DNA from: Kangiella koreensis DSM 16069
Lineage (GTDB): Bacteria > Pseudomonadota > Gammaproteobacteria > Enterobacterales > Kangiellaceae
Assembly (NCBI RefSeq): GCF_000024085.1
Contig: NC_013166.1
Coordinates: 2,788,074-2,852,073 of the forward strand
Length of the DNA stretch: 64,000 nucleotides
Reading direction: 5' to 3'
The position numbers were made by a program, and so were the translations under genes. The notes beneath the pieces are model-generated. The model searched no databases and had not been told where the DNA came from. It saw nothing but the letters and a program-made list of their open reading frames with translations. Each line of letters opens with the position of its first letter. The first letter of the stretch is position 1. This document shows positions 17,997 to 28,105 of the stretch, one piece after another.

Positions 17997-18518
17997 CTAA
18001 TGTCTTGATGGGTAAATGCCAAATAAGGCAACGATGAAATTGACGCATAAAAAGGGCATTTCATTTGTATGCGATCTCGACCCACCTACAGCAGACACAG
18101 TATTATTACTCATGGGGGTTGTATTTTGGTTTGGTACATACGCATCGTAACCCACACTTTGCGCTAATGTTTCATTCGCTCCAGGGCTAGTTTCAGTCGC
18201 CTGAGCACTTACTCCATAGAATGTATGGCTATGCGTTGGGAGCTCATTTATTGTTACTGTTTCTTGCTCAGTTCCAGCTTTCGAGCCCAGATTTCTAGGT
18301 GATAATCCTGGCCCTTGCCCTGCATGAATGGGAATTCTTCCACGCATATCTGGCAAGCCAAAGGTTGTTCTTCCATCACCGCCGTAAATGGTTCCGTACA
18401 AAGAAAATAGCGCGTCATTTTGTGACACTGCTAACAGCTGTCCGTCACAAAACGCCCAGCCGCGTGGAGCAAAGTTTCCGGCAAACATTCTTATTTCACC
18501 AACAAATGGTTCTGACAT
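17997..18518 (-). CDS. Phage tail collar domain protein, second of three
   Basis: A 173-residue paralogue of its neighbours. Conserved blocks are MSEPFVGEIRMFAGNFAPRG, WAFCDGQLLAVSQN, 'GGDGRTTFGLPDMRGRIPIH' and the C-terminal 'HTNEMPFLCVNFIVALFG'. The middle (about 75-140) has no counterpart in the other two apart from the 'LPTHSHTFYG' histidine segment typical of collar proteins. AAGGAG lies seven bases before the ATG. The gaps to both neighbours are only 9 bases, so the three form one transcription unit. No tail tube, sheath, baseplate or capsid gene is nearby, so it is not part of a visible prophage. Confidence 0.88.
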   Translation of the reverse strand: MSEPFVGEIRMFAGNFAPRGWAFCDGQLLAVSQNDALFSLYGTIYGGDGRTTFGLPDMRGRIPIHAGQGPGLSPRNLGSKAGTEQETVTINELPTHSHTFYGVSAQATETSPGANETLAQSVGYDAYVPNQNTTPMSNNTVSAVGGSRSHTNEMPFLCVNFIVALFGIYPSRH

Positions 18519-18527
18519 GACAACTCC

Positions 18528-19034
18528 TTAATTTCGCGAAGGGAACAATCCCTGTATCGCAATACAGAAATTTACAGTTAAAAACGGTTGCATATTATTA
18601 TGCGCCTGGCCGCCACCAGTATTGGCCAAAAAGTCTGGAGCCATGGCAACTTTAGTACTGGCATCATAAGGTGCATAAGTTCGTTCCCTCGCTGTAGCCA
18701 GACTTTTGCCACCCGGTTGTCCTGCTGTGGCATTATCCGAAGAAGCAGAAACCGTATGTTTATGAGAGGGGATTTCACTCGCTGATAATGTATGCGCTTC
18801 TTCGCCGCTTTTTTGTCCCTCAGGATGCTCAGCACTTACCGCTATGGGTGTCCGTCCGCGTAGGTCTGGAAGAGCAAAGCTGGTTCTTCCATCACCACCA
18901 TAGGTAGTCCCGATTAATGAATATAATGATTGGTTTTGATTAATAGGCAGTATCTGTCCATCACAGAGTGCCCAGCCCCTCGGGGCGAAATTAAAACCAA
19001 CCATTCGTACTTCAGCTAAAAATGGTTCTGACAT
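18528..19034 (-). CDS. Phage tail collar domain protein, first of three
   Basis: A 168-residue tail-collar protein, first of the tandem set in the direction of transcription. It starts MSEPFLAEVRMVGFNFAPRG, continues with WALCDGQILPINQN and 'GTTYGGDGRTSFALPDLRGR', has the 'EIPSHKHTVSASS' histidine segment, and ends 'HNNMQPFLTVNFCIAIQG' before LFPSRN. AGGAG is well placed before the ATG. It lies 48 bases after the end of the ~1580-residue beta-helix gene, so both may share an mRNA. The role is unknown; trimeric fibre-tip or sugar-binding function is the family expectation only. Confidence 0.88.
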   Translation of the reverse strand: MSEPFLAEVRMVGFNFAPRGWALCDGQILPINQNQSLYSLIGTTYGGDGRTSFALPDLRGRTPIAVSAEHPEGQKSGEEAHTLSASEIPSHKHTVSASSDNATAGQPGGKSLATARERTYAPYDASTKVAMAPDFLANTGGGQAHNNMQPFLTVNFCIAIQGLFPSRN

Positions 19035-19082
19035 TTATGACTCCTGTTGTTCTCGCTATTTGTTATTGTGTTCGTATAATCA

Positions 19083-22000
19083 CTACGGCAACGGTACGCT
19101 GCTACATTGGGTTGAATTAAAGGTTGGCAATTGATCGATAACAGTGACGGTTGAGCCATTATTATCGGTTGCCATAGCTGCTACTGAAGCCTGTGTTACT
19201 CGCCCCCCAGCACCAGTTGCGTCAAGATCCAGTTCAATGACACCGAGGCTGTTGCCGGTCATATTAAAACAAGCACTTCGACCTGCATCCCGAATATCTT
19301 CAACAACAATATTTTTATCTAGAGGATCTATACCGCTGAAGCTATTGTTTTGAATCGCAACATTTAGTGTCGATGCCCCCGCACTCACATCATCATCACT
19401 GAAAATGAAAATACCATCGTCACTATCGGTAGTTACGCCATCATCGCCTGCAATGACACTGAACGTATTGTTTCTAATGGTGAAATTACCGGTTCCTGCA
19501 GTATCTCTGAAATCAATACCAACTCCGTCATCATCAAAATCAATGGTGTTATTATTGACGTCAATGGTGGTATTAATTGTGCTACTCCCTGCCACATCGC
19601 CATCAAAGTCCAGGTCTATTCCATCTCCATTCATCGAGCTCATTTGATTACCAGAAATAGTTCCATTCATGGTCAAGGTCTGATTAGCTCCTGCCAATCC
19701 AACAATTTGTATTCCTTCACCAAACACCTCGGATAAATTGTTGTTATTGATATTAAATGTTGTTGTCGAACCATTAGAACCAACAACCGCAATACCTCCA
19801 CCATTAGGGAAGTTATCCGGACCACCACCGTTAGTAGTCGTAATACCGGTGACGGTGACGTTGTTAGTACCTGTGCCTTGAGCGAAATAGGCAACTGCAT
19901 CCAGCTCAAGGTTATTAAAGGTGCCGCCAGAAACCAGAACGTCAGTATTAATTGTGCCTTCGCTTTGTATGCGTATGGCGTCTTCACCTTGAGTATCATC
20001 ATTATCATTAACGCTAACATTGATAATATCGAGATCGAGACTGCCTGAGCCTTCGTTAACAATATCTATCGCTCTTTCATGCGCATCTGCAATGGTCAGG
20101 TTCTGGAACAAGGCCGTACCGGTCAAGCCATTGTCGCCAAGCCCTTCACGCACGAAGCCAAATACATCATCATCCGCATCAGCATCGGTGCTTCCGGCAT
20201 TGGTCACGCTTGAATTAGTTACCGATATTCCATTCACCCGCACTCCTAGAATGGCCTCTCTGGTGATGTTTGACATGCTTAAGCCATTAAAAGAGGGAGC
20301 CAAAGTATCGGTTAAACGGATAGCCTCCTGACTTAAACCGGTGATAGTTCCGCCCGAACCTACGGTTGTCGCCACCCCAGTAACAACCAGGCTACCATTG
20401 GTACCCGTGTTGGTTAGGGTAATGGCGTTAGTCCCTCCTGACTGCGAAATGCTTTGGAAGCTTACATCGTTAGCACTGATTGCTGAGTTGACCAAAGTCA
20501 GCGCTGTTCCAGAAGTTGTCGTAATACTGTTTCCGGCGCCAGACACTTCTAGCACTCCCGAGGATGTGGCGGAGAGGGCGCTTCCGGTTGTGGTGTCTAT
20601 ATCTAACCCGCCATTGGTGAAGCGTGTTACGAAGCCACTATTATTACTGTTCAGAACTATCGCATTACTGCCAGCTGTTGATAACACTTTGGAAGTACCA
20701 GAGAAGACCAGTGTTCCAGCAGTGTTATTGTTAGCGCTGATACCTAAGCCGGTATCTGAAAACTGTCCGCTGACGTTGATAGTGCCACCGGTTCGATTGG
20801 TCACTTCTGCTACATGATTTTGACTATTACTCATAGTCGCAGCCAGGGTGATATTGCCAGAGCCTTGATCCACATCCAGTATTTTGCCGGTAACTGCGGT
20901 TGTCGCTGCAATGGTGCCGCCATTAATTGTTACTGGATTTGAATTATTGTTAATCACCACAGCGCCGCCGCTGACACCATCAATATTAACCGTCGAGATT
21001 GTAATCGCTCCATTAGCGCCATTCAGGTTAATGGCGTTTGCCGCAATGGAATCTGCAGTCAGCGAATCCAAAAGTAGGGAAGCGCTGGAAGACGAAACAT
21101 CCAAGCCATCCGCTGTGCCGCTTGTGCCCGCAATAGTGACATTACCCAGGCTTACCGAATTATTATTGACACTCGTTAAGCTCACTGCATCACTCGCCAC
21201 GGTTCCAGTGGTTGCCACACTACTAAAATTCACCCCATCATTATGGACATTAATCCCATTCAAACTTATCGGCACACCGGTTTGGGTTGTAATACTATTG
21301 GTAGCTGCACCAAGAGCTAAGGTACCTCCGCCAGAAGCTATCAAACCTTTGCCTGTTGTAGTGGTGATATTCAATTGTCCCGCCAATGAAATAGTGGCGC
21401 CAGAATTGTTGGTCAGGCTGATGGCATCAGCAGAGCTTGAACTGAGCGTCATCGCTGGAGATAAAGAGACAGTGCCTCCGGTCAGATCTGAAACAATCAC
21501 TCCGCTATTTGCACTGTTGTGGCTAATGGTTCCGGCTAAAACGGTCACCGTTGGGCTGGCTGTAGAAACATTGATAGCCGAACCGGAAGGATTGGTAATG
21601 CTTAAGTCCGTGAAATTAAAGACGCCACTACTATTGGTGACATCAAGCGCTGCGTCACCGCCATTTAAAGTCGTAACCGCACTAATTTCATAAGTCCCTG
21701 AAGCATTGTTAAACTGTAGTCCATTACCACTGGTAGCACCTATTGTTGCGCCATCAAGTGTTATTGTTCCTGAGCCATGATTGGCAACGGACAGTGCTGC
21801 GCCACTGGCGGTTTGCTCAATTGCTCCACTGTAATCAATGGTTGCTGTACCGCCACTAACGGTGAAAGGAGAGGCGGAACTGATAGAACCGGTGCCTAAA
21901 TCTATTGAACCGCTGTTGTTTCCTGAAATTGCAACGCCGCCTGAAGTCAATGAATCAGTTTGTCCTAATGAGACACTATCCAGCGTAACTCCGCCCGAAG

Positions 22001-23819
22001 TATTGCTAATCAGCAAACCCTGCGCGCCCTGTTGAAGAGCATAATCTCCAAGTGTTATTGGATTGGTAGTATCACTGATGGAAACGCCATGACTAGCCGA
22101 ACCATTGGTTACGGAAACATTACCTAATGCAATATTACCTAAAGTTGCACCCTCTATTTTGACCGCGCTAAGCCCCGGATTATCGACTACCACTGAGCCG
22201 GTTACATTGGAAAGCGCCAGCGTACCTCCGGATAGCAACACTGCATCGGCTGCTGCATCATTGACCGTGATATTGCCCAGCTCCAATGAGCCAGTGATAT
22301 TGGTTAGATTGAGGCCTTCGCTGGTTGAGTTGCTTGATGCAATGGAATCTAGTGACATGGTGCCAATATTCACATTGGTCAAATCCAGCGCTGGGCCACC
22401 GTTGGTGTTAAATAAATTGTTAAAGCTGGCGGCATCAGCAAGTGATATTAGACCTGAATTCGCAACCATTCCAGCGCCATTAGTGGTGCCGAGATTGACG
22501 TCACCATTAAACTGATAGGTTGCCGCACCATTATCAACCAGATTGATTGCAGTGCCTGACCCATTCGTTACAGTGATATCAGCAAATTCAAAACCAGGAT
22601 TTCCACTATTGTTGATGAGATTCAACGCAGAACCGGAATTTATCGTCATTGCCCCGGTCGCTGTAATGCTGCCACCGGTGACATTTTGTACATCGATTGC
22701 TCTGCCGCCTGTAAGGCCGATATCGCCACTCACAGTGTAGTTTGCATTACCGCCGTCGATTGCTATCGCAGAAACACTGGTTCCGCCTGAAACATTAGCA
22801 TCCCAGTTAAAACTACCAGAATGGTTTTGTAGATTGACGATACCGGCACTGCCTGACAGGCTGGCAGAACTATTGGTGATTACGCCACCACTTGCAGCGT
22901 TACCACTAATCGAATAGCCAGTGCCGGGATTAAAATTGAAACCTTCGATGGTGTTATTACTAGCTAACTCAAATAAACCACCAAAGTCAGGGGCCACTCC
23001 TGCGTTAACATAATCATCACCGTTAATGGTTAAGGCTACACCGGAACCAATTACTTTTTGATCAGCTTCTAACTCTAGACCGTCGCTATAGGTGCCAGCA
23101 GCAAAATAAATAATATCGCCTGATTCATCCACATCGCCGACACCGTCAGCACCATTTAAGCTAGTGACATCATTAAATGGCAGCGCTTGCGAGCCATCCC
23201 CACCTGCAGCAGCGGCGGCATCTACAAACCAAATTTGTCCGTCCACCGAAATTGACACAACTCCACTATCAGTCATTGCATCATCATCATTGGCTGTATA
23301 GCTGAAGGTATCGGTTCCGGTGAAATTTGCTGGTGCCGTATAATTAAAACTACCATCGGCAAACAATGTGGCTGAACCACCTTCTGTTGTAGCAACGGTT
23401 TCAGCAACAACCGTCATGCCCGCATTGGTGGGTAAATTGGCATCCTTAGGGTCAAAGTCATTGGCTAATAGGCCATTGGCAACTGAAACACTTAATGTAA
23501 TCCCGCCATAACTTTGAAAGCTGTCTGCAACTGCAACCGGGGTTACTTTAACCGACCCCGGTACCAGTGTTGTATTAGCGTCTAGTGCGGCTTCGAATAA
23601 TACGGACTGCGCTTCATCACCACCTGCGGCATTATCAAGCTGCGCCTCGTAGGTCAGCGTATCTCCACGATCGAGATTACCATCGCTATCATCATCGGTT
23701 TTCTGTTGATCATCTAAGGTTGCAGTAACCGTTGGAGCCGCAGTAAGACCAATTGCAGGAATTAGACCCAATCCAAATAGGACGGGTAGATATAGTTTAG
23801 AAAATGAACGCTTTGGCAT
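19083..23819 (-). CDS. Very large exported beta-helix/cadherin-like repeat protein
   Basis: About 1578 residues. A signal peptide (MPKRSFSKLYLPVLFGLGLI...TAA) is followed by a DUF11-like segment (~25-100, with DDDSDGNLDRGDTLTYEA), a cadherin/Ig-like domain (~105-215, VANGLLANDFDP and FNYTAPANFTGTDTFSYTAND), then more than 1200 residues of short degenerate repeats (I-x-L-x-N-N/S-G type, ~22 residues each). These fit a right-handed parallel beta-helix that begins, like pectate-lyase-type repeats, at 'FVDAAAAAGGDGS'. Acidic DDD/DADADDD patches suggest calcium binding. There is no anchor at the C-terminus (ends CSSVPLP). The ATG at 23819 has GGAA six bases upstream and is preferred to 23831. It is probably secreted; the ligand is unknown. 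Confidence 0.85.
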   Translation of the reverse strand: MPKRSFSKLYLPVLFGLGLIPAIGLTAAPTVTATLDDQQKTDDDSDGNLDRGDTLTYEAQLDNAAGGDEAQSVLFEAALDANTTLVPGSVKVTPVAVADSFQSYGGITLSVSVANGLLANDFDPKDANLPTNAGMTVVAETVATTEGGSATLFADGSFNYTAPANFTGTDTFSYTANDDDAMTDSGVVSISVDGQIWFVDAAAAAGGDGSQALPFNDVTSLNGADGVGDVDESGDIIYFAAGTYSDGLELEADQKVIGSGVALTINGDDYVNAGVAPDFGGLFELASNNTIEGFNFNPGTGYSISGNAASGGVITNSSASLSGSAGIVNLQNHSGSFNWDANVSGGTSVSAIAIDGGNANYTVSGDIGLTGGRAIDVQNVTGGSITATGAMTINSGSALNLINNSGNPGFEFADITVTNGSGTAINLVDNGAATYQFNGDVNLGTTNGAGMVANSGLISLADAASFNNLFNTNGGPALDLTNVNIGTMSLDSIASSNSTSEGLNLTNITGSLELGNITVNDAAADAVLLSGGTLALSNVTGSVVVDNPGLSAVKIEGATLGNIALGNVSVTNGSASHGVSISDTTNPITLGDYALQQGAQGLLISNTSGGVTLDSVSLGQTDSLTSGGVAISGNNSGSIDLGTGSISSASPFTVSGGTATIDYSGAIEQTASGAALSVANHGSGTITLDGATIGATSGNGLQFNNASGTYEISAVTTLNGGDAALDVTNSSGVFNFTDLSITNPSGSAINVSTASPTVTVLAGTISHNSANSGVIVSDLTGGTVSLSPAMTLSSSSADAISLTNNSGATISLAGQLNITTTTGKGLIASGGGTLALGAATNSITTQTGVPISLNGINVHNDGVNFSSVATTGTVASDAVSLTSVNNNSVSLGNVTIAGTSGTADGLDVSSSSASLLLDSLTADSIAANAINLNGANGAITISTVNIDGVSGGAVVINNNSNPVTINGGTIAATTAVTGKILDVDQGSGNITLAATMSNSQNHVAEVTNRTGGTINVSGQFSDTGLGISANNNTAGTLVFSGTSKVLSTAGSNAIVLNSNNSGFVTRFTNGGLDIDTTTGSALSATSSGVLEVSGAGNSITTTSGTALTLVNSAISANDVSFQSISQSGGTNAITLTNTGTNGSLVVTGVATTVGSGGTITGLSQEAIRLTDTLAPSFNGLSMSNITREAILGVRVNGISVTNSSVTNAGSTDADADDDVFGFVREGLGDNGLTGTALFQNLTIADAHERAIDIVNEGSGSLDLDIINVSVNDNDDTQGEDAIRIQSEGTINTDVLVSGGTFNNLELDAVAYFAQGTGTNNVTVTGITTTNGGGPDNFPNGGGIAVVGSNGSTTTFNINNNNLSEVFGEGIQIVGLAGANQTLTMNGTISGNQMSSMNGDGIDLDFDGDVAGSSTINTTIDVNNNTIDFDDDGVGIDFRDTAGTGNFTIRNNTFSVIAGDDGVTTDSDDGIFIFSDDDVSAGASTLNVAIQNNSFSGIDPLDKNIVVEDIRDAGRSACFNMTGNSLGVIELDLDATGAGGRVTQASVAAMATDNNGSTVTVIDQLPTFNSTQCSSVPLP

Positions 23820-23949
23820 AGCACATTCCATGTTGTCGTTAATAGGTTGTCGTTCCCTCGGTTATAGGCTTGGCTCTAATAACACCATTTGCTGTTCTTA
23901 AAACTTAGCTTTAGCCGAGATCATCAAACTAGTTGACGGTGGCATCAAC

Positions 23950-24312
23950 TTAATTGATGACCATCCCGCCCTTTGTAAAACTTAAGTGTGAACAACCATG
24001 CGGATCATAATCCACAATAACTTCACCTTGCCCTTCGTATCTAAAGTGAGCATCCAGATCGCAACAACGGACCAGATTAACCCACTGGGGCTGAAGGCAA
24101 AAAGTATTGCCGAAGGTATATTCAGATGGTTGTGTATCGGTGATATCGATAAAGTTGATAGGTTCTATGCCGGGAACGGAAAGGATGTGATTTCCTCGGC
24201 TTTTAGAGATTATTTTGTCACCTAAGCCTGCTAGCTGGGCTTGATTATTGGCGACAGGATAATCTAATGCTATGGGATAACCATAGTCATTCTTGACGGT
24301 AACGTCATACAT
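23950..24312 (-). CDS. Unknown 120-residue protein upstream of the surface-protein cassette
   Basis: Not recognised. It has no signal peptide, no membrane segment, five cysteines clustered in the second half (FCLQPQW, RCCDLDAHF, HGCSHLSF) and a generally beta-rich composition. AGGGAC lies seven bases before the ATG. It stands alone between the beta-helix gene (130 bases downstream) and the CRP-like and FNR-like palindromes 115-150 bases upstream, so it may be the first gene of that unit. Codon use does not stand out. A CC pair and two further Cys could bind a metal, but this is conjecture. Confidence 0.6.
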   Translation of the reverse strand: MYDVTVKNDYGYPIALDYPVANNQAQLAGLGDKIISKSRGNHILSVPGIEPINFIDITDTQPSEYTFGNTFCLQPQWVNLVRCCDLDAHFRYEGQGEVIVDYDPHGCSHLSFTKGGMVIN

Positions 24313-24426
24313 GAATTTGTCCCTATCCTTTTCATATCATTAGTATTGTTATGAGAATCCTTTCGCTTTTTTTATATTTTTTAAGCTCGAATCCTCCTTC
24401 AGCTAGTTACTAACATACTGTTATCC

Positions 24427-24440
24427 TTGATGCGGATCAA
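24427..24440. promoter_or_regulatory. FNR-type operator, perfect consensus
   Basis: TTGAT-GCGG-ATCAA matches the FNR/Anr consensus TTGAT-N4-ATCAA at all ten fixed positions. Centre 24433.5, upstream of the minus-strand gene starting at 24312. A minus-strand TATAAA lies about 60 bases downstream of the centre, compatible with a class I site near -71. The palindrome could alternatively act as a weak hairpin after the DUF4197 gene. Confidence 0.6.
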
Positions 24441-24445
24441 GCTTT

Positions 24446-24461
24446 TGTGAGATAGGTCACA
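24446..24461. promoter_or_regulatory. CRP-type operator, perfect core consensus
   Basis: TGTGA-GATAGG-TCACA matches the CRP core TGTGA-N6-TCACA at all ten fixed positions. Centre 24453.5, exactly 20 bases (two helical turns) from the FNR-type centre. It ends 7 bases before the DUF4197 stop codon region, so the target would be the minus-strand unit starting at 24312. Confidence 0.65.
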
Positions 24462-24467
24462 CCAGTT

Positions 24468-25187
24468 TTACTGCTGAGCGAACACTTTTTGCAATAACTC
24501 TGTAGTTCTAGCCAATGGATCGCGTCTGATTTTAGCCTCTTCTTCCGCCACCAAGGTAAACAAACCATCCATAGTCTCGGTCATCACATAATCTTCTATG
24601 TCCAAATTGGGCTTATCGGTGAATGGGATATTGTCATAGGTGTTTAAAAGCCGACGATAATCGCTGTAAAACCCGACTTTCTGCATACTGGTATTAATGA
24701 TTGGGGCAAATCTTTGTTCCAATTGGCGCTCGGTCTTATTTCTGAAATACTGGGTAGCAGCGTTTTCACCACCACGCAAAATACCCCAGGCATCCTGTAC
24801 CGTCATGCCTGATATGGCGCTGAAAAAAACCTGTTTTGCTTCCCCGGATGCTTGTTCCGCTGCACGGTTCATCTGTAACTCAAATTTATCTACATAAGAA
24901 CCCAAGCCAATCTGTCTGACTTTTGAAGCCACATCACTAAATTGATCCGGAACGATAATCTTGATTAGAGGATTATTACTAAAACCACCGGTTTTATTGG
25001 TTTTAAAAACGGCCTTTTCAGTGCCAACCTCTAAGGCCTCTTTAAGCCCAGCCACAACAGTTTGTTCTGATAAAGGCTGATTTGCACCGCCCAAAGTATC
25101 CAAAACCCGTTGCACATCGGTGGTTTTGCAAGAGCTTATGGCTATTACCGCTATGATCAGAATGGAGAGTTTGAAATGTTTAAACAT
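24468..25187 (-). CDS. DUF4197 lipoprotein
   Basis: A 239-residue exported protein. The signal peptide (MFKHFKLSILIIAVIAISSC) has lipobox ISSC with the lipidated Cys at 20. The mature part is typical of DUF4197: 'LSEQTVVAGLKEALEVGTEKAV', 'IKIIVPDQF', 'QVFFSAISGMTVQDAWGIL' and 'ATQYFRNKTERQL'. GGGAA precedes the ATG. The family is common in proteobacteria, and its function is unknown. It lies upstream of nothing it is clearly related to, and 54 bases separate it from the AEC transporter gene. There is no obvious regulator site before it. Confidence 0.88.
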   Translation of the reverse strand: MFKHFKLSILIIAVIAISSCKTTDVQRVLDTLGGANQPLSEQTVVAGLKEALEVGTEKAVFKTNKTGGFSNNPLIKIIVPDQFSDVASKVRQIGLGSYVDKFELQMNRAAEQASGEAKQVFFSAISGMTVQDAWGILRGGENAATQYFRNKTERQLEQRFAPIINTSMQKVGFYSDYRRLLNTYDNIPFTDKPNLDIEDYVMTETMDGLFTLVAEEEAKIRRDPLARTTELLQKVFAQQ

Positions 25188-25241
25188 TGTGTATTCCCAA
25201 GTTGTTTAATAACTCATCATACAAAAGCTTTTAGCGATGCT

Positions 25242-26129
25242 CTAGCCCTGCACCAGCCAAATGGCAACCGGTATACAAATTACCGAAAGGAGAGTCGAAA
25301 TGGCAATGGTGCTGTGTGCTACTTGCTTGTCTTGCTCTACTGCCTCAACAAATGGCATCACGCTGATCCCAGTTGGGCAAGCGGCTAGGATGACCAGCGA
25401 TATTAATACCACTTCATCCAGCTCCATTACCCAGCGACCAAAGCTATAGACCACTATTGGTAGAACGATAAGTTTAATTGCGGTAATCAGAGCTGTTTTT
25501 TGCAGTAAATTACCTTTGATTTTTCCCATCTGAGCAAGAGAACTACCGAGAATAATTAAAGCCAAAGGTAGTGCTGCCTCGGCGACCATCTCTAACGGCG
25601 TCATTAATTGCTTTGGTAAATTGATGCCGCTGTAATTGAACGCTAAACCAAGCAATAGTCCGATAATCACCGGATTGCTGAACAGGTTCATGCTGGCTTT
25701 GAATTTTGAAGGGGTAACGTTAACCTTAGTCGAAAAGAGGTAAAAGGCACTGAACAGAATCAGGCTATGTGCTGAGATCACTGCCAAGGTAATGGTCAAT
25801 CCTTCCTCGCCGGCTACCGATAAAATAACCGGAATGCCCACCAATACATTATTAGAAAATGTCGACGTTAGCGCCATGCGGTGGTTCATCAGCAAGCCTA
25901 CCCCTACAAAAACGACGAGGACGGGAACAAAATACGCAATCAGGGTTTGACCAACATCCTGCAACCCACTGCGATAAACACTGACAAACAGAAAGACCGG
26001 CACAAAAACCCGGAAAACCAGCTTCGACAGCTCCGGGAAGAAGGCATCTGATACATAACCAGACTTAACCAATAAGACACCAATAATCACCACCAGAGCG
26101 ATAGGGATTATAGCGTCGATGATTAACAT
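25242..26129 (-). CDS. AEC-family transporter
   Basis: A 295-residue integral membrane protein with about ten hydrophobic segments from MLIIDAIIPIALVVIIGVLL to the C-terminus. It is organised as two five-helix halves, as in auxin-efflux-carrier/malonate-type (AEC, PF03547) permeases. Conserved spots include 'NNVLVGIPVILSV', 'NPVIIGLLLGLAF' and 'LPLALIILGSSLAQM'. It would move small organic anions across the inner membrane, but the substrate cannot be read from sequence. It lies 20 bases downstream of hemB on the same strand, so it may be co-transcribed with the hem genes; no functional link is known. Confidence 0.85.
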   Translation of the reverse strand: MLIIDAIIPIALVVIIGVLLVKSGYVSDAFFPELSKLVFRVFVPVFLFVSVYRSGLQDVGQTLIAYFVPVLVVFVGVGLLMNHRMALTSTFSNNVLVGIPVILSVAGEEGLTITLAVISAHSLILFSAFYLFSTKVNVTPSKFKASMNLFSNPVIIGLLLGLAFNYSGINLPKQLMTPLEMVAEAALPLALIILGSSLAQMGKIKGNLLQKTALITAIKLIVLPIVVYSFGRWVMELDEVVLISLVILAACPTGISVMPFVEAVEQDKQVAHSTIAISTLLSVICIPVAIWLVQG

Positions 26130-26149
26130 TCTCGGTAAGACTCTATTTT

Positions 26150-27157
<1,008 letters not shown>

Positions 27158-27169
27158 CTATCCTCAACC

Positions 27170-28105
<936 letters not shown>

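Noticed and set aside
16654..19034. Prophage remnant, because of tail-collar proteins
   Set aside because: No integrase, repressor, capsid, terminase, tail tube, baseplate or lysis genes and no att-like flanking repeats. The genes look intact and well expressed, more like a host-owned cassette.
20884..21693. Long plus-strand open frame (269 codons) and several others opposite the beta-helix gene
   Set aside because: They lie antisense to a clear repeat protein whose biased Thr/Ser/Asn/Gly codons leave the opposite strand free of stops. Their own sequences are low-complexity and have no ribosome-binding sites or known motifs.
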